Assembly (NCBI GenBank): GCA_020152595.1
Contig: JAIGNY010000800.1
Coordinates: forward strand, 1,468,501-1,532,500
Direction of reading: 5' to 3'
From: Chiridota heheva
Taxonomy: Eukaryota > Echinodermata > Holothuroidea > Apodida > Chiridotidae
Length of the DNA stretch: 64,000 nt
Shown here piece after piece: positions 21,946 through 33,501 of this stretch (position 1 is the stretch's first letter; every line of letters starts with the position of its first letter). The position numbers and the translations under genes were made by a program. The notes under the pieces are model-generated. The model was not told where the DNA came from. It did no database searches and saw only the letters and a list, made by a program, of their open reading frames with translations.

Positions 21946-22440
21946 TTTTTGGTGAGCATGAGAAGCATAATGTGAACCTATGTAATGGCAATTTCGTCTG
22001 TCCCGAAGGCCGATCGGCCATCCAGTTTTTCCTGAGATTTCCTCAAAAATGTTTAAGTTTTTTGAGAATTTTTCAGAAAACGTTAAAGTTCCTTCAGAGT
22101 TCCTCAGAAAAAGTTAGTTTCTTCAGATATCCTTATGAACAGATAAAATTCCTTACAAAATGTTTAAGTTTTTCAGAGACACTTAATACTAGATTGAAGA
22201 CTAGTTTCCTTAAAAAGTCTACAAAATATTTGATATTTCCTTAAAAGAAAATTGTAAAATGATATAATTTTCCAATATTCTTCAGAGATTCTCAAGCGTC
22301 TCTCTCGTAGCACTAGAGATTTTAAATTCTTCAAAATATTTGGACACCAATGGTTGTATCTGGCATGATTATTAATCTTTGCCTTTAATATTGTGGTCAT
22401 TTGCATAAAATTGCTACAGTATTCAATAATAATAATATCA
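21946..22440 (+). repeat. Long dispersed repeat, copy 1 (uninterrupted)
   Basis: Starts TTTTTGGTGAGCATGAGAAG and runs to 'ttgcataaaattgctacagta' and an (AAT)n tail. It is colinear with copy 2 (from 43780, resuming at 45011) and copy 3 (from 53761). This copy lacks the hAT insertions present in the other two, so it serves as the empty-site reference for the first of them. Non-coding. Confidence 0.75.
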
Positions 22441-22482
22441 ATGTATACTTGATAAAGCGCCGGTCCGCCAAAAGGCGCTTTG

Positions 22483-22826
22483 CAACAATTGCCATTGCAC
22501 CCTCACATTCTCCTTGCTGCCCCTTGTACAACCTTCCCATAGCTTCCCTCGCTCCCCACAGCTCAATAGCCAAGATCTAAAAAACCTCTGAATAAAATGA
22601 TCTCTTTCATTCATCACGCTTCCCTCTACAACCATATCTAGTCCTCCTCTCCCAACCCCTCTCTACTTTTGCCCCTTTTTTCACCCATGCACCTCCTCTC
22701 TCGATCCCAGCTTTCTGGCATTTAGTTCTTGTGTTCCTTTTAACCCCCCCTGTTTTCTTTCCTTTCTACCTCTGGAATGATCTAACCTCTCAGGCACAAT
22801 TTGACCCTCGCTGTCTAGTGCCCATA
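22483..22826 (+). mobile_element. I-clade LINE 3' fragment
   Basis: From GCAACAATTGCCATTGCACC to about 'tttgaccctcgctgtct', the same 3' region as the copies at 4.2, 35.4 and 48 kb, but lacking the final GTTAAGCCCTCATC end. Contains stops and indels. Confidence 0.75.
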
Positions 22827-22829
22827 ACT

Positions 22830-24940
22830 CTCCCAAGGGTGCAAAAATAGAATAGGCTATTTTGGAAAGAGGATTTTTAAAGCACTTTCTGTTCCATTTG
22901 TACCAAAACAAGTTGGACTTTTATGAAAGCTACCATGTTGAACTTTCCAAAAATTTGCATATTTCTGAACTCAAATATGCAAATTAGGTCATTGAATTGG
23001 CATATTAGATCTCCAAACATGCTATCTTCATGACATGCTTGTGGCTAACTAGCAAAAAAATATGGATAGAATTTCTGAATCGTCCTTGGAAAGACCTTTC
23101 ATTTGATACTATTCATGAATTTTTAAGAATCAGAAAGAAAAAAATAACACAAATATGAAAAATTTGGCTTTTGACCTAAAAATTATCCCCTGATTCTGTG
23201 AATAATCTATCTAATAGTGTATGGCATTAAATTTTCCAAAAACATGCATTTTCCCCTTCTATGATGTCCAAAACTAATAGAATGCAGAAAATCAAGATGT
23301 TTACATCATTTGCAAAAAAATTAAAAAAATTTTGCAAATAATATGCAAATTAGGTCATTTACCTCAGTTATTATGCAGGAAACAGTTTTTTGTTTATTTC
23401 TGACCCAATTTCAGCCATTACAAGCTTCACAGCTACATTTAAGTTAATAGACTATGCTGATTATCTATTAGACACTTACTTCTGTTCATTCCACATGGAA
23501 TTCATAAGAAATTTTTGCCGAAAAGGTCCTTAAAGACGGTTGAGAGCATCAGTAAATATGATGACTTTGCCAAACTTGATTTTCTTCATGGGCAGTTTTT
23601 TCCGCAAAGAAAATTGAAGAAACTGGTCCAAATACAGGAAAACTCTTATAGAAAATTCAATTCCAACTGTTTCCATAGTAATAGGGGGTCTTGATGGTGG
23701 GGTCCATGCCACTTTGATATTAACACTAGGCTTAGCCTAACTCTATGGGACCTGGCTTACAATATTACAAAGTTGTGACAAACTAACCACCATGCCTATT
23801 GTAATACCTGGTAAGATATTTTTATCATGAAATTGAAGATTTATATCAGTTCCAATGCATCTGTGGGTAGTCTGTCACACCTTTAGAAAACAAAAACACC
23901 TGAAAAATGAAAAAAGAATTGATGTAAAGTAACAATTTTAGTTATATTTTACATTGATTGGATTTAATTGATTAATTTACATTTCAGTGAAAATCAACAA
24001 AATGACGAGAATAATGATGAAGAAGATGTACGTAGTTTATCCTGCTGGAATGGATAGCTGAGGAAGAGGACCTGTGGGAGTGCTGGTGGGGGGATTTGGC
24101 AACTGCACGAAGGTGGAAGATCAACCGCCATGCCAAGAAAAAACTAAATTATCATATAATTATATTATACATCCCTAAACTGTTATAATATCCCTAAACT
24201 GAAGTTGATGATATATGAAACCATCATAATTTCTAAATTGCAATAACTAGTATCCCTGAAACAGCCCTAAATAAGTTTATATATATACATATAGCCCTAA
24301 GAGAGGGGAAGGGAAGGGTTAATATTGGTTGCAATTTCCTGCAGAACTGTAGCTTTATTTCATTTGTCATAAGAATTTATATGTCAGAAGAATTCACTTT
24401 ACTGTAGCCTTATAAAAATAAATCAGTTGATACAATATTGTTGTTACATATTAATTTCTATTTTATTTCAGTCCATGAGAATTCATTGGTTATATGTTTA
24501 GTTTGAAAATTGCAATTCACTGGATAATAAAACCAGTTCTACACTGACGGAACTTACTACCAATATCTACAGGGTAGACAGTGCAGCTCACATGACCATC
24601 TTATGAACTATCGAACAAGACTTACTGCACAACAGTGACCCTACAATCAAAGAAGAGTTGTCAATTGATACAAGCCTTTCCTAATATTGTTTCCATGTCC
24701 CTTGCTAAAATGGAAACACTTTTGTGAGAAGGGAGAAATAGAAGCATAGGTATTGAATTCTCAAACCTAGAATGGCAACATGCAGTAAAAAACAGACTGA
24801 TGTTTTTTGTTTGTCAACTCAAAATTTCCAAAGTTCTATAGGATGTAGCAATGAAACAGAAAAGTGTGTTCGGCCAACCGAATGGATTCTAACGACTGCT
24901 TGATATAATACTTGCCATGAAGAAAACCCTAACGTTGGTT
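22830..24940. other. Intergenic stretch, no gene seen
   Basis: AT-rich. ATATGCAAATTAGGTCATT occurs more than once (near 22975 and 23340), perhaps a decayed repeat. A short stretch at 24000-24030 (acceptor-like TTTCAG, Asn/Asp/Glu-rich codons, GTACGT) looks like an exon but has no partner. Confidence 0.4.
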
Positions 24941-26471
24941 TTACCTGGGGGAAAATTGACCCCGGGCTACACGTTCTGTATACTCTTTTTTGTAATCCCA
25001 AAATTTGTGATAAATTGATGCACAATGGCGGTGGTGAAGGCGAATGCCTTCACCACAAGTCTCGCAACCGAGACATGTTTTTTGTCTGCAAACCATACAC
25101 CGTTTATTATGTGGGAAGCCCATGTAGGCCTTCTCATGATCAGGGTGTAGCCTGTCAGGAATTTCCTTATTTATTGGCGGAGGATGAGAAACACGCAGTG
25201 CTCTTTGTGGTGCAACTAACTGCAGTGTCAATTCTCTCCGGAAGTTCCTATGAATTGCTGTCTTATGGTTTTTTTGCTTATACAAAATGAAAGCATTGAC
25301 AATTGCCATATCAATCAATCGCCAAAATACCTTTTCCCACCATTTTCTAGATATTGGGGGAAAGAAGATAGTACGACAACAGTTGGTCGAACACATCAAC
25401 TCCACCCATGTTATGGTTGTAATCAACAATGACACTGGGTTTCTGTATGTTCTCTGCTTCACGGCTGTGCTTTATTCGGCGCTCAACCTCCTCCATCCCA
25501 TTACCATGGATACTTGACAAACTAAAAACATCCTCCTTGGACTTCCATCTGCAAGCTGTCAATCCATGGCTCGTGAGGAAGATGGCATGTCCTACCTGCA
25601 CTGTGTACTTGTTAGTACACAATCGCTTAGGCATATTGATACGGTTCTGACGAACAGTACCAACTGCCAGCGTCTTGTGATCGAGCAGATAACGGAGCAA
25701 GGTCGGTGACGTATAAAAGTTGTCAATATACAGACAATGACCTTTCTCTATGTATGGTGTCATCAGATCGTTCACAACGCGAAGGGACAGACCAGCTTCC
25801 GCAGTACCGTCTTCCTTGCCGGTATAGATCTGAAAATTCAATAAGTAATGATTTACAACATCACACAATGCCCATACTTTTATTCCCCGCTTAGTAGGCT
25901 TGTCCTTCATGACCTGGAGGAAGTTGACCTTGCACTTGGTGCCGATCATTTGCTTATCAAGTGACAACTTCTTTTCTGGTGCGTAGTGCAGTTGAAAGGA
26001 GTCAACAAGCAAGTCATATAAGGGACGCACTCTGTACAAGGAGCTTCTAAAGCTCCTTGCTCTGTATAACTTGTCAACACTCTTTCCACCTGCATCTAGG
26101 GACATCCTCCGGTTGTCATTGACATGGAGGAATCGTGCTAACTCCTGATAGCGGTTCCTAGACATCACTGAACTAAAGAAAGCACCCGGCGATAGTTCAT
26201 GAGTAGACCAATAATTAGCCACTGAACAAGTGGGTAAAAAACTCATGTACACTGTCAACCCAATGTAAGCCATCATTTCTTCCCTTGTAAAAGGCTGAAG
26301 TGCAGCTACCCCTCTCACCTGATAGGTATAGCGGTTGGACTCCCTGACTAGATCATCAAAAACTGTATTGGTTAGATACAGTTTCAGATGATCCAGCTCG
26401 GAAACTGCCTCCGTGGCAGCTGCTGACATCCCACTGTGACCGGAAAACTTGATGTCATTGTTTAGAGATGG
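24941..26471 (-). pseudogene. piggyBac-type transposase, catalytic exon with one frameshift
   Basis: Minus strand, third exon of a piggyBac-family gene (cut-and-paste transposase; also the source of domesticated PGBD genes). The exon begins after 'catcttcag' at 26471. Its first frame carries NRYTYQVRG, the first catalytic Asp in LSLDKQMIG, the second in LYIDNFYTS and the third in NMGGVDVFDQ. The frame then stops at 25347-25349. From a TTTCCCCC run (25356-25363) the protein continues one frame over with KWWEKVFWRLIDMAIVNAF and the C-terminal Cys/His-rich finger (CMVCRQKTCLGCETCGEG, then HHRHC), ending at 24941. A single-base indel in the C run explains the break: an inactivating mutation or an assembly error. 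Family members usually have DE(Q/S)M after the first Asp; here it is DKQM. With exons 1 and 2 the protein is about 680 residues. No TTAA-flanked terminal repeats were found. Confidence 0.88.
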
Positions 26472-26532
26472 CTGAAGATGAAAAAAGAAAAAAGAAATAT
26501 GTATGAATTGAATTGAATTATTTCAATGACCT

Positions 26533-26708
26533 ATAATCCGCATCAAAATACTTGACACTTTTTTCCCCTCCCCTGTTTTAATGTTGTTCGTTTCTCAGCA
26601 TGCCACAAAGGAGACACAAAGGAGAGCTGAAATTTAATTTCAACATTGAAAAGGGGTAGAAGGGGAATGAAAAAAGGTGTCAAGTACTTTTGTCGCAGAT
26701 TGTCTGAG
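26533..26708. mobile_element. ~170-bp foldback element, left copy
   Basis: Palindromic: the left arm TCAAAATACTTGACAC and following bases pair with the right arm GGTGTCAAGTACTTTTG, and AATGTTG pairs with CAACATT nearer the centre. A second copy in the same orientation is at 29002-29178. The two bracket about 2.3 kb within an intron of the piggyBac-type gene. Confidence 0.75.
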
Positions 26709-26954
26709 ATTTAAAAAAATCTTAATAGCCTTTTGTTTTAATTTCTTTCTTTCCATTTCTTCATCACTCTTCTACTTAAAACGTCTAATTCACCACTGAA
26801 TGTTTACATGTTGGTATAAACTTAGGTATAAAAGGTTTCATTAGGCTTAAATAATATGGTAAGGATGAAAACAATAGACTTAAAGAATGTACATGTTAAT
26901 CCTCTAATGTGAGAAAAAATAAGGTGTTACATTTCCGGCGTCATATCGGATAGC

Positions 26955-27615
26955 GTGAAATTTGCTGGGAAAGTTAAAACTCAATATAACGCAAGTATTT
27001 GGAAGACAGGAATTGCATTTTATTTGGACGGTACGTCGTTTTTCCACAAAATGAATCCTCTGGACCAGGCTCGTGCCCCTAAAACAAGGATTTGTAGAAA
27101 AAAATCGGAAGGTTTACAACGAGGCTGTCTCGCAAAAGGACAAAAGGTCGGGAATGGCGGGCTTACTGTGAAGATGATTGTAGCTATATCGCATAAAAGT
27201 GATATTGTTTGCTGTTAGCCTTATAAAAAAATGAATGGTGCATTTTTTGCGAAATTTATTAACGACCATTTTGAAGACATTTACCGAAAAGCACAAAAGC
27301 CCAATACACATTTATCCTCACAAAACAGCAGCAAGGCTCGAGAAGCTTTACGAAGTCTAAACGCACAACTGCTCAGGGTTCCCCCTCCCCACCCAGAAGT
27401 CCCGACATGAACCCTATTGAGAATATTTTTAAATATGTTGGCAAAAAATTGCGGCGTGACGCTCTGGAAAGGAAAAATAATTTAAACTGCGAGTTATACA
27501 AACCATAACATCTATTCCATGTGATTATATTGACAGAGTCATTGAAAGCATGTCCAAAAGGATGAATGACATTATTAGAAGAAAAGGACAACGCCTCAAA
27601 TATTTATATCAATAA
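26955..27615 (+). pseudogene. Tc1/mariner-like (IS630 superfamily) transposase remnant
   Basis: The first frame carries the first catalytic Asp in FYLDGTSFFHK, then KSEGLQRGCLAKGQKVGNGG. A stop follows at 27216-27218, but the same frame continues with SSQNSSKAREALRSLNAQLL. Further on, in another frame, comes DMNPIENIFKYV, the Glu-containing third catalytic motif (D/xNPIE), and an RRKGQRLKY end. The second catalytic Asp (usually within a DGDP-QNS block) is not preserved. With at least one stop and one frameshift, it is dead. N-terminal DNA-binding helices are missing. It lies in the intron of the piggyBac-type gene, on the opposite strand. Confidence 0.8.
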
Positions 27616-28137
27616 ATAAATGTTTATATATTTGTATTTATATTTAGTGATTCCTGTATATATTTGAGTAAATAGCAGTTTGACCGAAAACCATTATCTG
27701 AGAATTCATTTGACATTTGACTTTAGCGTTATTACCCCGTTAAGGTTCATAAGCTATACCATTCCTTTAAATGGCGCAGCTAACGGTACACTCTTTAAAA
27801 AAAAAAAAAAAATACTTGTTGTTTCTCTTCATAATTTGTTTCGAATCTTGGATGTTCACTTAGTCTACCCTTAAAAGATATAGAAATATACATTTTTGTA
27901 ATTCGCCCTTGAGGGGGGCGCCCAAAACAGCTCCATTTCTCTTAAAATTGAAACAGTACACAGCTAACTTAAATAAGGATTGCCGACTGTTCTTTCTTAT
28001 ATTTGCTGGTGTGTACCGTTGAAAGGTACAGAGACATTTCTTAATTGCGCCCCCTTATGTGCACCTAAAAACAGTTAAATCGCATTGGACATGTTGATTG
28101 TCATTCCCTGCATGACTGGTATGACGTATATAATATA
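27616..28137. other. Non-coding stretch between two element remnants
   Basis: AT-rich, with GC patches CCCTTGAGGGGGGCGCCC (27907) and GCGCCCCCTTATG (28046) facing each other and a GTACC/GGTAC pair (27786 and 28035). This may be the decayed terminal region of one of the neighbouring elements. Confidence 0.35.
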
Positions 28138-28997
28138 TTAAAATACATCATCATCGTCATCGCCATCATCCTCCTCATCATAATTGTCAGCGTCAGTCAT
28201 ATTTGATAAATAATATGTATCATATGTATTAGCAACACCACGAACTTGATGATCACTACCCCATCGTGGGTACATAAGCTCACTAAGTCTTACCTTCAAC
28301 GTATCGCTGACCCATTTGGAACCATGGTTTACAATGAAATCCGCTAAAATGTTCTTCCCCTAAAGCCTTTGTTCCACGACCAGTGCTCTAGGAGTTCTGT
28401 CTCATTCTTTATGTTTTTCGCTCTGGTGATCTGCGAAACATTAAAAGCCGAAAGTCTCTCTTTTTTGTTTTATTGTTAGGTGGTGTGCCGTGGGCCCCTT
28501 CTTTTTACTTACGGCTCGCCTCCATTCTCCGTGGAATTGAATCGGTCAAGTCCGGGTGCCCGTTAGACTGGAGAAAGGCGTCGCTTTTCGTTACATACCA
28601 CCATGCTGAATAGTAATTAACGTGGACATCGGAAAAGTGTACAGTCACTGCATGCCGATCATGCAAATACTATTTACCTGAAGTCACCGATGCCGTGTCT
28701 GTAACTTGAGGGCAAGGTGGTAGTGCATGCCACCACTGGCATGTTCTTCCCGACAACACACCCAGTGCTTTACTTCGCCGCCGACAGACTCAAACGCACT
28801 TCCAACTATTCGGGCAAAACATTCCTGTCCTTCACTTTTCCAACGTCCGCTTGGCTGTAGGTTATCAGATACACCATTCTGGCGTTTCTCAGGCCCAGTT
28901 TCTGATCTAAAGGATTAAGTCCCTCTGCTTCATCAACATTTGGAAGAAATTCAGCCATGTTTTCCGTGCATGTGTCAATTCGTTTGAAGACTAACAT
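28138..28997 (-). pseudogene. Broken Rep-like (HUH-type replication initiator) gene
   Basis: Minus strand, not open throughout. Three short motifs appear in the order and approximate spacing of the HUH Rep fold, though in different frames: a motif-I-like YLITYSQ (about 28851-28871), a motif-II-like HYHLAL with the metal-binding His pair (about 28710-28730), and a motif-III-like YVTK with the candidate nicking Tyr just upstream (about 28580-28600). A C-terminal frame ends in an Asp/Glu-rich tail with a stop at 28138-28140. Similar proteins, as far as I recall, occur in several invertebrate genomes without a named function. It could be an endogenous copy from a CRESS-type virus or part of a Rep-bearing transposon. 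No helicase (Walker A) was found here. Frame changes and stops make it non-functional. Confidence 0.5.
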
Positions 28998-29001
28998 TGA
29001 A

Positions 29002-29178
29002 ACTCAGACAATCCGCGTCAAAATACTTGACACTTTTTCCCCTCCCCTTGTTTCAATGTTGTTCGTTTCTCGGCATGCCAACAACGAAACACAAAGGAGA
29101 GCTGAAATTTAATTTCAACATTAAAAAGGGGTAGAAGGGGAATGAAAAAAGGTGTCAAGTACTTTTGTCGCGGTTGCA
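29002..29178. mobile_element. ~170-bp foldback element, right copy
   Basis: Near-identical to 26533-26708 and in the same orientation. It begins CTCAGACAATCCGCGTCAAA, and the inner flank of the left copy ends with the inverse (GCAGATTGTCTGAG), so the inner borders of the two copies are inverted repeats of each other. Confidence 0.75.
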
Positions 29179-29394
29179 GAATGGGAAAGAATGGTTAGTC
29201 ATGTGTTATTTTTTTGACAAATATTACTCACCTTGGTGTACATCCCAAGTGAAATCATGGCACTCATCAGGTTGATGCTGCAAAAAAAATGAATGTTAGC
29301 ACCTACCTTTCGACCCTTAAATTTGTAGTCTTTTGCTAAACCTTGTTGCTGCAAATAGAATTAAAAAAATTGCAACTAAATTCATTCAACTTAC

Positions 29395-29727
29395 TTTAGT
29401 TTGGTCTTCCCATAACCAATTACCAAAAACCTCGTGTTGATCCCGGTCACTCTCCACCAGTACTTCCCACAGTTGATGGTCTTTATCGGCTGCAGGGATG
29501 ACCTTCGACCGTTGTATCTCCTGCAGCCGAGCGTTCCGCTTTTCCTCCCTGGTTTTAAAGGCAGTTTTCTCCGCTGCAGTCAGATTCTCTTTGATTGGTG
29601 ATGGTGGCGAGACTGCAGCGGAAGGCCTGGAAGAGGGGCCTAGGCTCATCTTCAACGGTCTGCCCCTCTTCCTCTTGGGTTGGGAAGTAGTGGGCGGCTC
29701 TTCCTCTAGACACAGTTCTTGTCTGGC
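29395..29727 (-). CDS. piggyBac-type transposase, exon 2 (AT-hook)
   Basis: Minus strand. It opens after 'tttttcatag' at 29727 and closes at ACTAAA|GTAAGT at 29395: exactly 111 codons, phase 0 on both sides. It encodes an acidic start, then PKRKRGRPLK (an AT-hook DNA-binding motif), a proline-rich stretch and a charged EEKRNARLQEIQ helix, ending WLWEDQTK. Position and composition match the N-terminal extension of piggyBac-related proteins. It joins exon 3 (starting PSLNND) in phase. A possible extra 46-bp exon (29232-29277, with good splice signals) would break the frame, so I left it out. Confidence 0.72.
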
Positions 29728-30410
29728 CTATGAAAAAGATATAAAATCTAGTTGAAATAAGTAGAACATCAAGCATATGCATAACATGTTATTGTGGTTT
29801 CTAACCTGCCCCCACAGTTGCCACAATTTTGTGGTAACCGTGGGGACAGACTTTTACAGCCGGGGAGCCCAGGGGTACATACAGGGGTCCAAAATGTTTG
29901 TTTCTATTGATCTAGTAATCACCACAACAGTGGCATAGCCAGGGGGAGGGGGAAAGGATCATGGTCCCAAAAATGGGGCATCAAAATAATGTACCAGTGA
30001 CTGGGCCTATATACAAGCATTTTCCTCTAAATGGGCCTGGGGCACCCCCAACATGTGTATTTTGCCCTAACATGGGACCCCTACTCCACTTTCCCCCATG
30101 AAATTGTGATTTCGGCCCCTGAAATAATGAAACTTGGATTTTGGGAATACACATATTTCAGTAGGCCTAAATTTACTAAGTACAATATTGCCATTGGAAA
30201 ATACATTTGTTTCAGTCCATTTAGAAATGTTATTATTGGAGTTCAGCTTTCATTTGTTTCATCCGGCTATTATAAAAAGGACCTAAATCCTTCTTCTTTT
30301 TTTATATGTGATCTTAGTGTCCCTTTTACTTGTTTAGCCTAACAAGCAAAAAATCCCCGCTAATTTATTATTAGAATTCTATTTCGCTATTTTTGGAAGA
30401 AAACACTCAC

Positions 30411-30590
30411 AAACTCCGGAATTTGAAACAGATCGCTATCCATCTCAGCAGGCTCTCTAATCTCCCCTTCCTCTATCTGGTCGAGGTCTAGTACATCTTC
30501 TTCATCAGAAGTACCTTCCGACCCCTCGGAATCGTCATTATTCTGAAGAAAAGATAGTCGAAAGGCACCTTCGACATTGTGTTTCTCCAT
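30411..30590 (-). CDS. piggyBac-type transposase, exon 1 (acidic N-terminus)
   Basis: Minus strand, 60 codons from ATG at 30590 to the donor TTT|GTGAGT. An ATG 18 codons upstream is in frame, but the shorter start MEKHNVEG gives the usual short N-terminus. The product is very acidic (EGSEGTSDEEDVLDLDQIEE and on), typical of piggyBac transposases. Phase 0 to exon 2. The intron between exons 1 and 2 is about 680 bp. Confidence 0.68.
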
Positions 30591-33284
30591 TTTAAGATAT
30601 TGAATGTGCGGGGAAAAAAGAAAAGAAAAGCGATTTGATGTCATAATCAGAGCCTTTTAGGCAAGTAGCATCTGTTATTGTAATAGTTCTTCTGAACGAT
30701 CTACGTATAGATTTTAAAATTCCAATACAATATTTGGGCCGTTTTTTATGATTTTTTGATAAAAAAAAGGTCAAAAATAGCCCAAAATCACAAATTTGGG
30801 CATATTCTTTTCAAAAAACACAAACATTGACCAAGTACAAGCAAAAATTGTGTAGCAACCAACAATTCAAAATATCTTTATACTTTACCTGAAAAAAAAA
30901 TTATAAAAAATATTCATGTATGACATTTGTCGTAATCTTTTTTTTCCAAAAAATAAAAACGCCGTTTTTTTTTTAAAAAATGAACTTTTTTAAACGATTT
31001 TACTCTAAAAATTTCAATTTAACTCCTCAAGAAAATAATCATATTATGAAAGATCTATTTAATCTGGTTTGAATGAACCTATTTGCAGCTCTATAGGATT
31101 TTGGGAAGGTACTCAAATGTTTTTTTGGAAAATGGATCGTAAACGTCACGGGTACCGTGACGCTGGGAGAGTAAGGGGCCCTCATCAAACAAATGGGGAC
31201 ACATTTCTCCCTGTACATTCCCACTCGTGAATGTGGTTTTCCCTGCCTTCTTTCCCGCCCCCTGCTTATGGGTTATCAAGTTTCTTTTGCTACAACATGA
31301 TTTCAATGTAATAAGTGAGTTGGAAAGCCAGCGGAATGGGAAGGGTCAAGGGTCACCCATTTGAGGGGACAAAAATCTCCCAAATTTAACAAGTAAATTA
31401 TCATCATTTTCTAAATATTTACTTAATTATTTTCTTAGTATTTTATGTTCATAAAATTTAACCTTCCAGTCAAGGTGGAATACTTTAAGGGGAAGTCCCC
31501 CCACCTCCATTTCCGCTTCCTACGCCTCTGCCAACGTCCATAGATTCGTTTGTACCAAGTTTGAACAATTTGGTTTTGTATAAGAATGACCATTTCAAAA
31601 CCTGTTTGCAAAAAACAAAAAAACAAAAATATGTCGTTCTCTGCGGAGATGGTTTTTGGTTTGATGGGCTGCACACCCCTACCACTTTAAGTGTGAAGTC
31701 CCCCCCTCTTCTTTCCTCCTCCTGGGATTGCAGCCCATATTTTAATTTCATTCAACAATTCTACCATTGATGAATTTTGTCCCAGCAATTAAATCTTGAC
31801 TGAGGGTAGGAAGGTATGACCCCAACTTTACGAAAGCCTTTTTCACTACTGATTTTGTTGGGACTATTGCTGCTGGGTTTACATAGGAAAATGAAGACCT
31901 GTTGAAAGTAACGGCATTACAATCAGTGGCAGTGCTGAGGATTGGATGAAATTCGGGCTCTGGTTACCCCTCGGGGGATGGGGAAGAAACCTTCAATAAG
32001 CTTATTTTTTGAGGGCTTATGTGTTTATTGATATTTTAAAAAAGCGGAGCGTACACGAAAGACATGGTGTGGCAACATTAGCGAAATATCAAAATTCTTG
32101 CCTTGATGATGGACCAACAATTTTCATTTTTAAAATACTTCGTTTCAAATTGGTATAAGCGATGGACCAGTCTCATATAGCCCACAACTTGTTCTGTTAA
32201 ACGTCGTGGCACTGACTTCATGATTCTTATAGGCTGGTATTACATAGTTTTTTTACGAAGCCTTGAAAGTACATAAAAGTATGAAAATCACTGTGTTGGT
32301 ATATCGTAGTAAGGCGCTAAAAACCAAATCAGTTTGCAAAAGGGCCAAATTAAGCCCAAAAAAGAATCAAAGCAAAATATTTCGAAAAGGATTGGTCCCT
32401 GGCGAAAATTCATGAGCCTTTCTGGGAGGGGTCAAATGTACTGAAAAGCAAAATAATGTCTCATCATAAGAAAATCATTATTTTAATTTCTTCGTTGATT
32501 CTATTTTGAGAAAGGGCCAAAATTAATCCAAATAAGAATTTTTTACAAAGCTAATACACCAACCCTGCAATCAGTCCATGCATTAAGCTATTCAATTTTC
32601 TTTGTTTACTTCTAAGCATTCCAAATTTGATACGCGCGGTACCAGATGCAATGCCAGACTGTGTGATTCTTAGGCAAATTTGGATATTTTCATTTGTTTT
32701 AATACTTTTCCTTTTTTCATGACCATTTGTTTCCAAATTAGGCGATTATATGAAATAAAGAGTCAAAAAACAACAACAAAAAAGGAGAAAAAAAAAATTG
32801 AAAACCGTTTTTACATAAATCAGGTCGCCTGCAGCATGGGGGAACGGGGAGATTTCCCTGCCTTTCACCTCACGGGGGCAAGAAGTACCCTCCATCTACG
32901 GAGCAAGTGTCACTGGATGCTGTCTCAATTGCGATGTTTTGTATATATGCATGGAAAATACCCATTTTATGATAATTATTATATGCAGCCGGACATACTT
33001 GCTACAGGATGGGGGTAATATCAACGGTGTAACGCCGAGCCGGAAGCCCCTCACTGCGGGCGTCGATTACGCAGGGGACCGCGTCTCTCTGGCGCCAACG
33101 CGATTTCAGAAATTTAGAGGTGGTAAAGGTGGATTTCAGATACACATTAATAAGAACAATGTGAAGGGATTATCATGCAATTTAATTTCTAATTTACTCA
33201 CAAATAAAGAAGCACACTACACAACAAAAACTCAACATCTCAATGTCGTATCAAACTAAACAGCCTTACCCCGGCTTCTATGTT
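30591..33284. other. Intergenic stretch, no gene seen
   Basis: Short frames on both strands lack motifs. Contains poly(A)/poly(T) tracts (30890-31010), a CAGTGGCAGTGCTGAGGATT string at 31924 that resembles a hAT-type end without a partner, and a GC-richer patch at 33020-33110. Confidence 0.4.
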
Positions 33285-33292
33285 CCCGTATT

Positions 33293-33501
33293 CAGTGGTG
33301 TAGAGCTAAACAAATGTGAGCTAATGTTTAAAATTTTCGATCGACATGCAACAATGTGTTATCTGCTCGAAATGTGCGATTATGAGATATTTTCAAGAGG
33401 AAGAGGGGGAGGGTGGTGGGGGGCTCATCCCCATTAAAAATTGATAGATTTCATCCCCTGATGACCCCCCCACCACTCCCCCTTCTGCTTCTACACCACT
33501 G
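33293..33501. mobile_element. 209-bp hAT-type MITE with 8-bp target duplication
   Basis: Ends CAGTGGTGTAG and CTACACCACTG are exact inverted repeats. It is flanked by exact CCCGTATT at 33285-33292 and 33502-33509, the 8-bp duplication typical of hAT transposases. The body has G- and C-rich runs (GGTGGGGGGC and its mirror). No coding capacity, so it was moved by a transposase from elsewhere. Confidence 0.88.

Noticed and set aside
24000..24034. Exon-like piece with TTTCAG acceptor and GTACGT donor on the + strand
   Set aside because: Only about 12 acidic codons and no neighbouring exon; likely chance.
29232..29277. Possible 46-bp extra exon of the piggyBac-type gene (good acceptor and GTGAGT donor, minus strand)
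   Set aside because: Including it breaks the frame into the catalytic exon, while direct joining of 29395 to 26471 keeps it.
29934..29960. CAGTGGCATAGCCAGGGGGA as the left end of a hAT element
   Set aside because: It resembles common hAT-type ends, but no matching right end or target duplication was found nearby.
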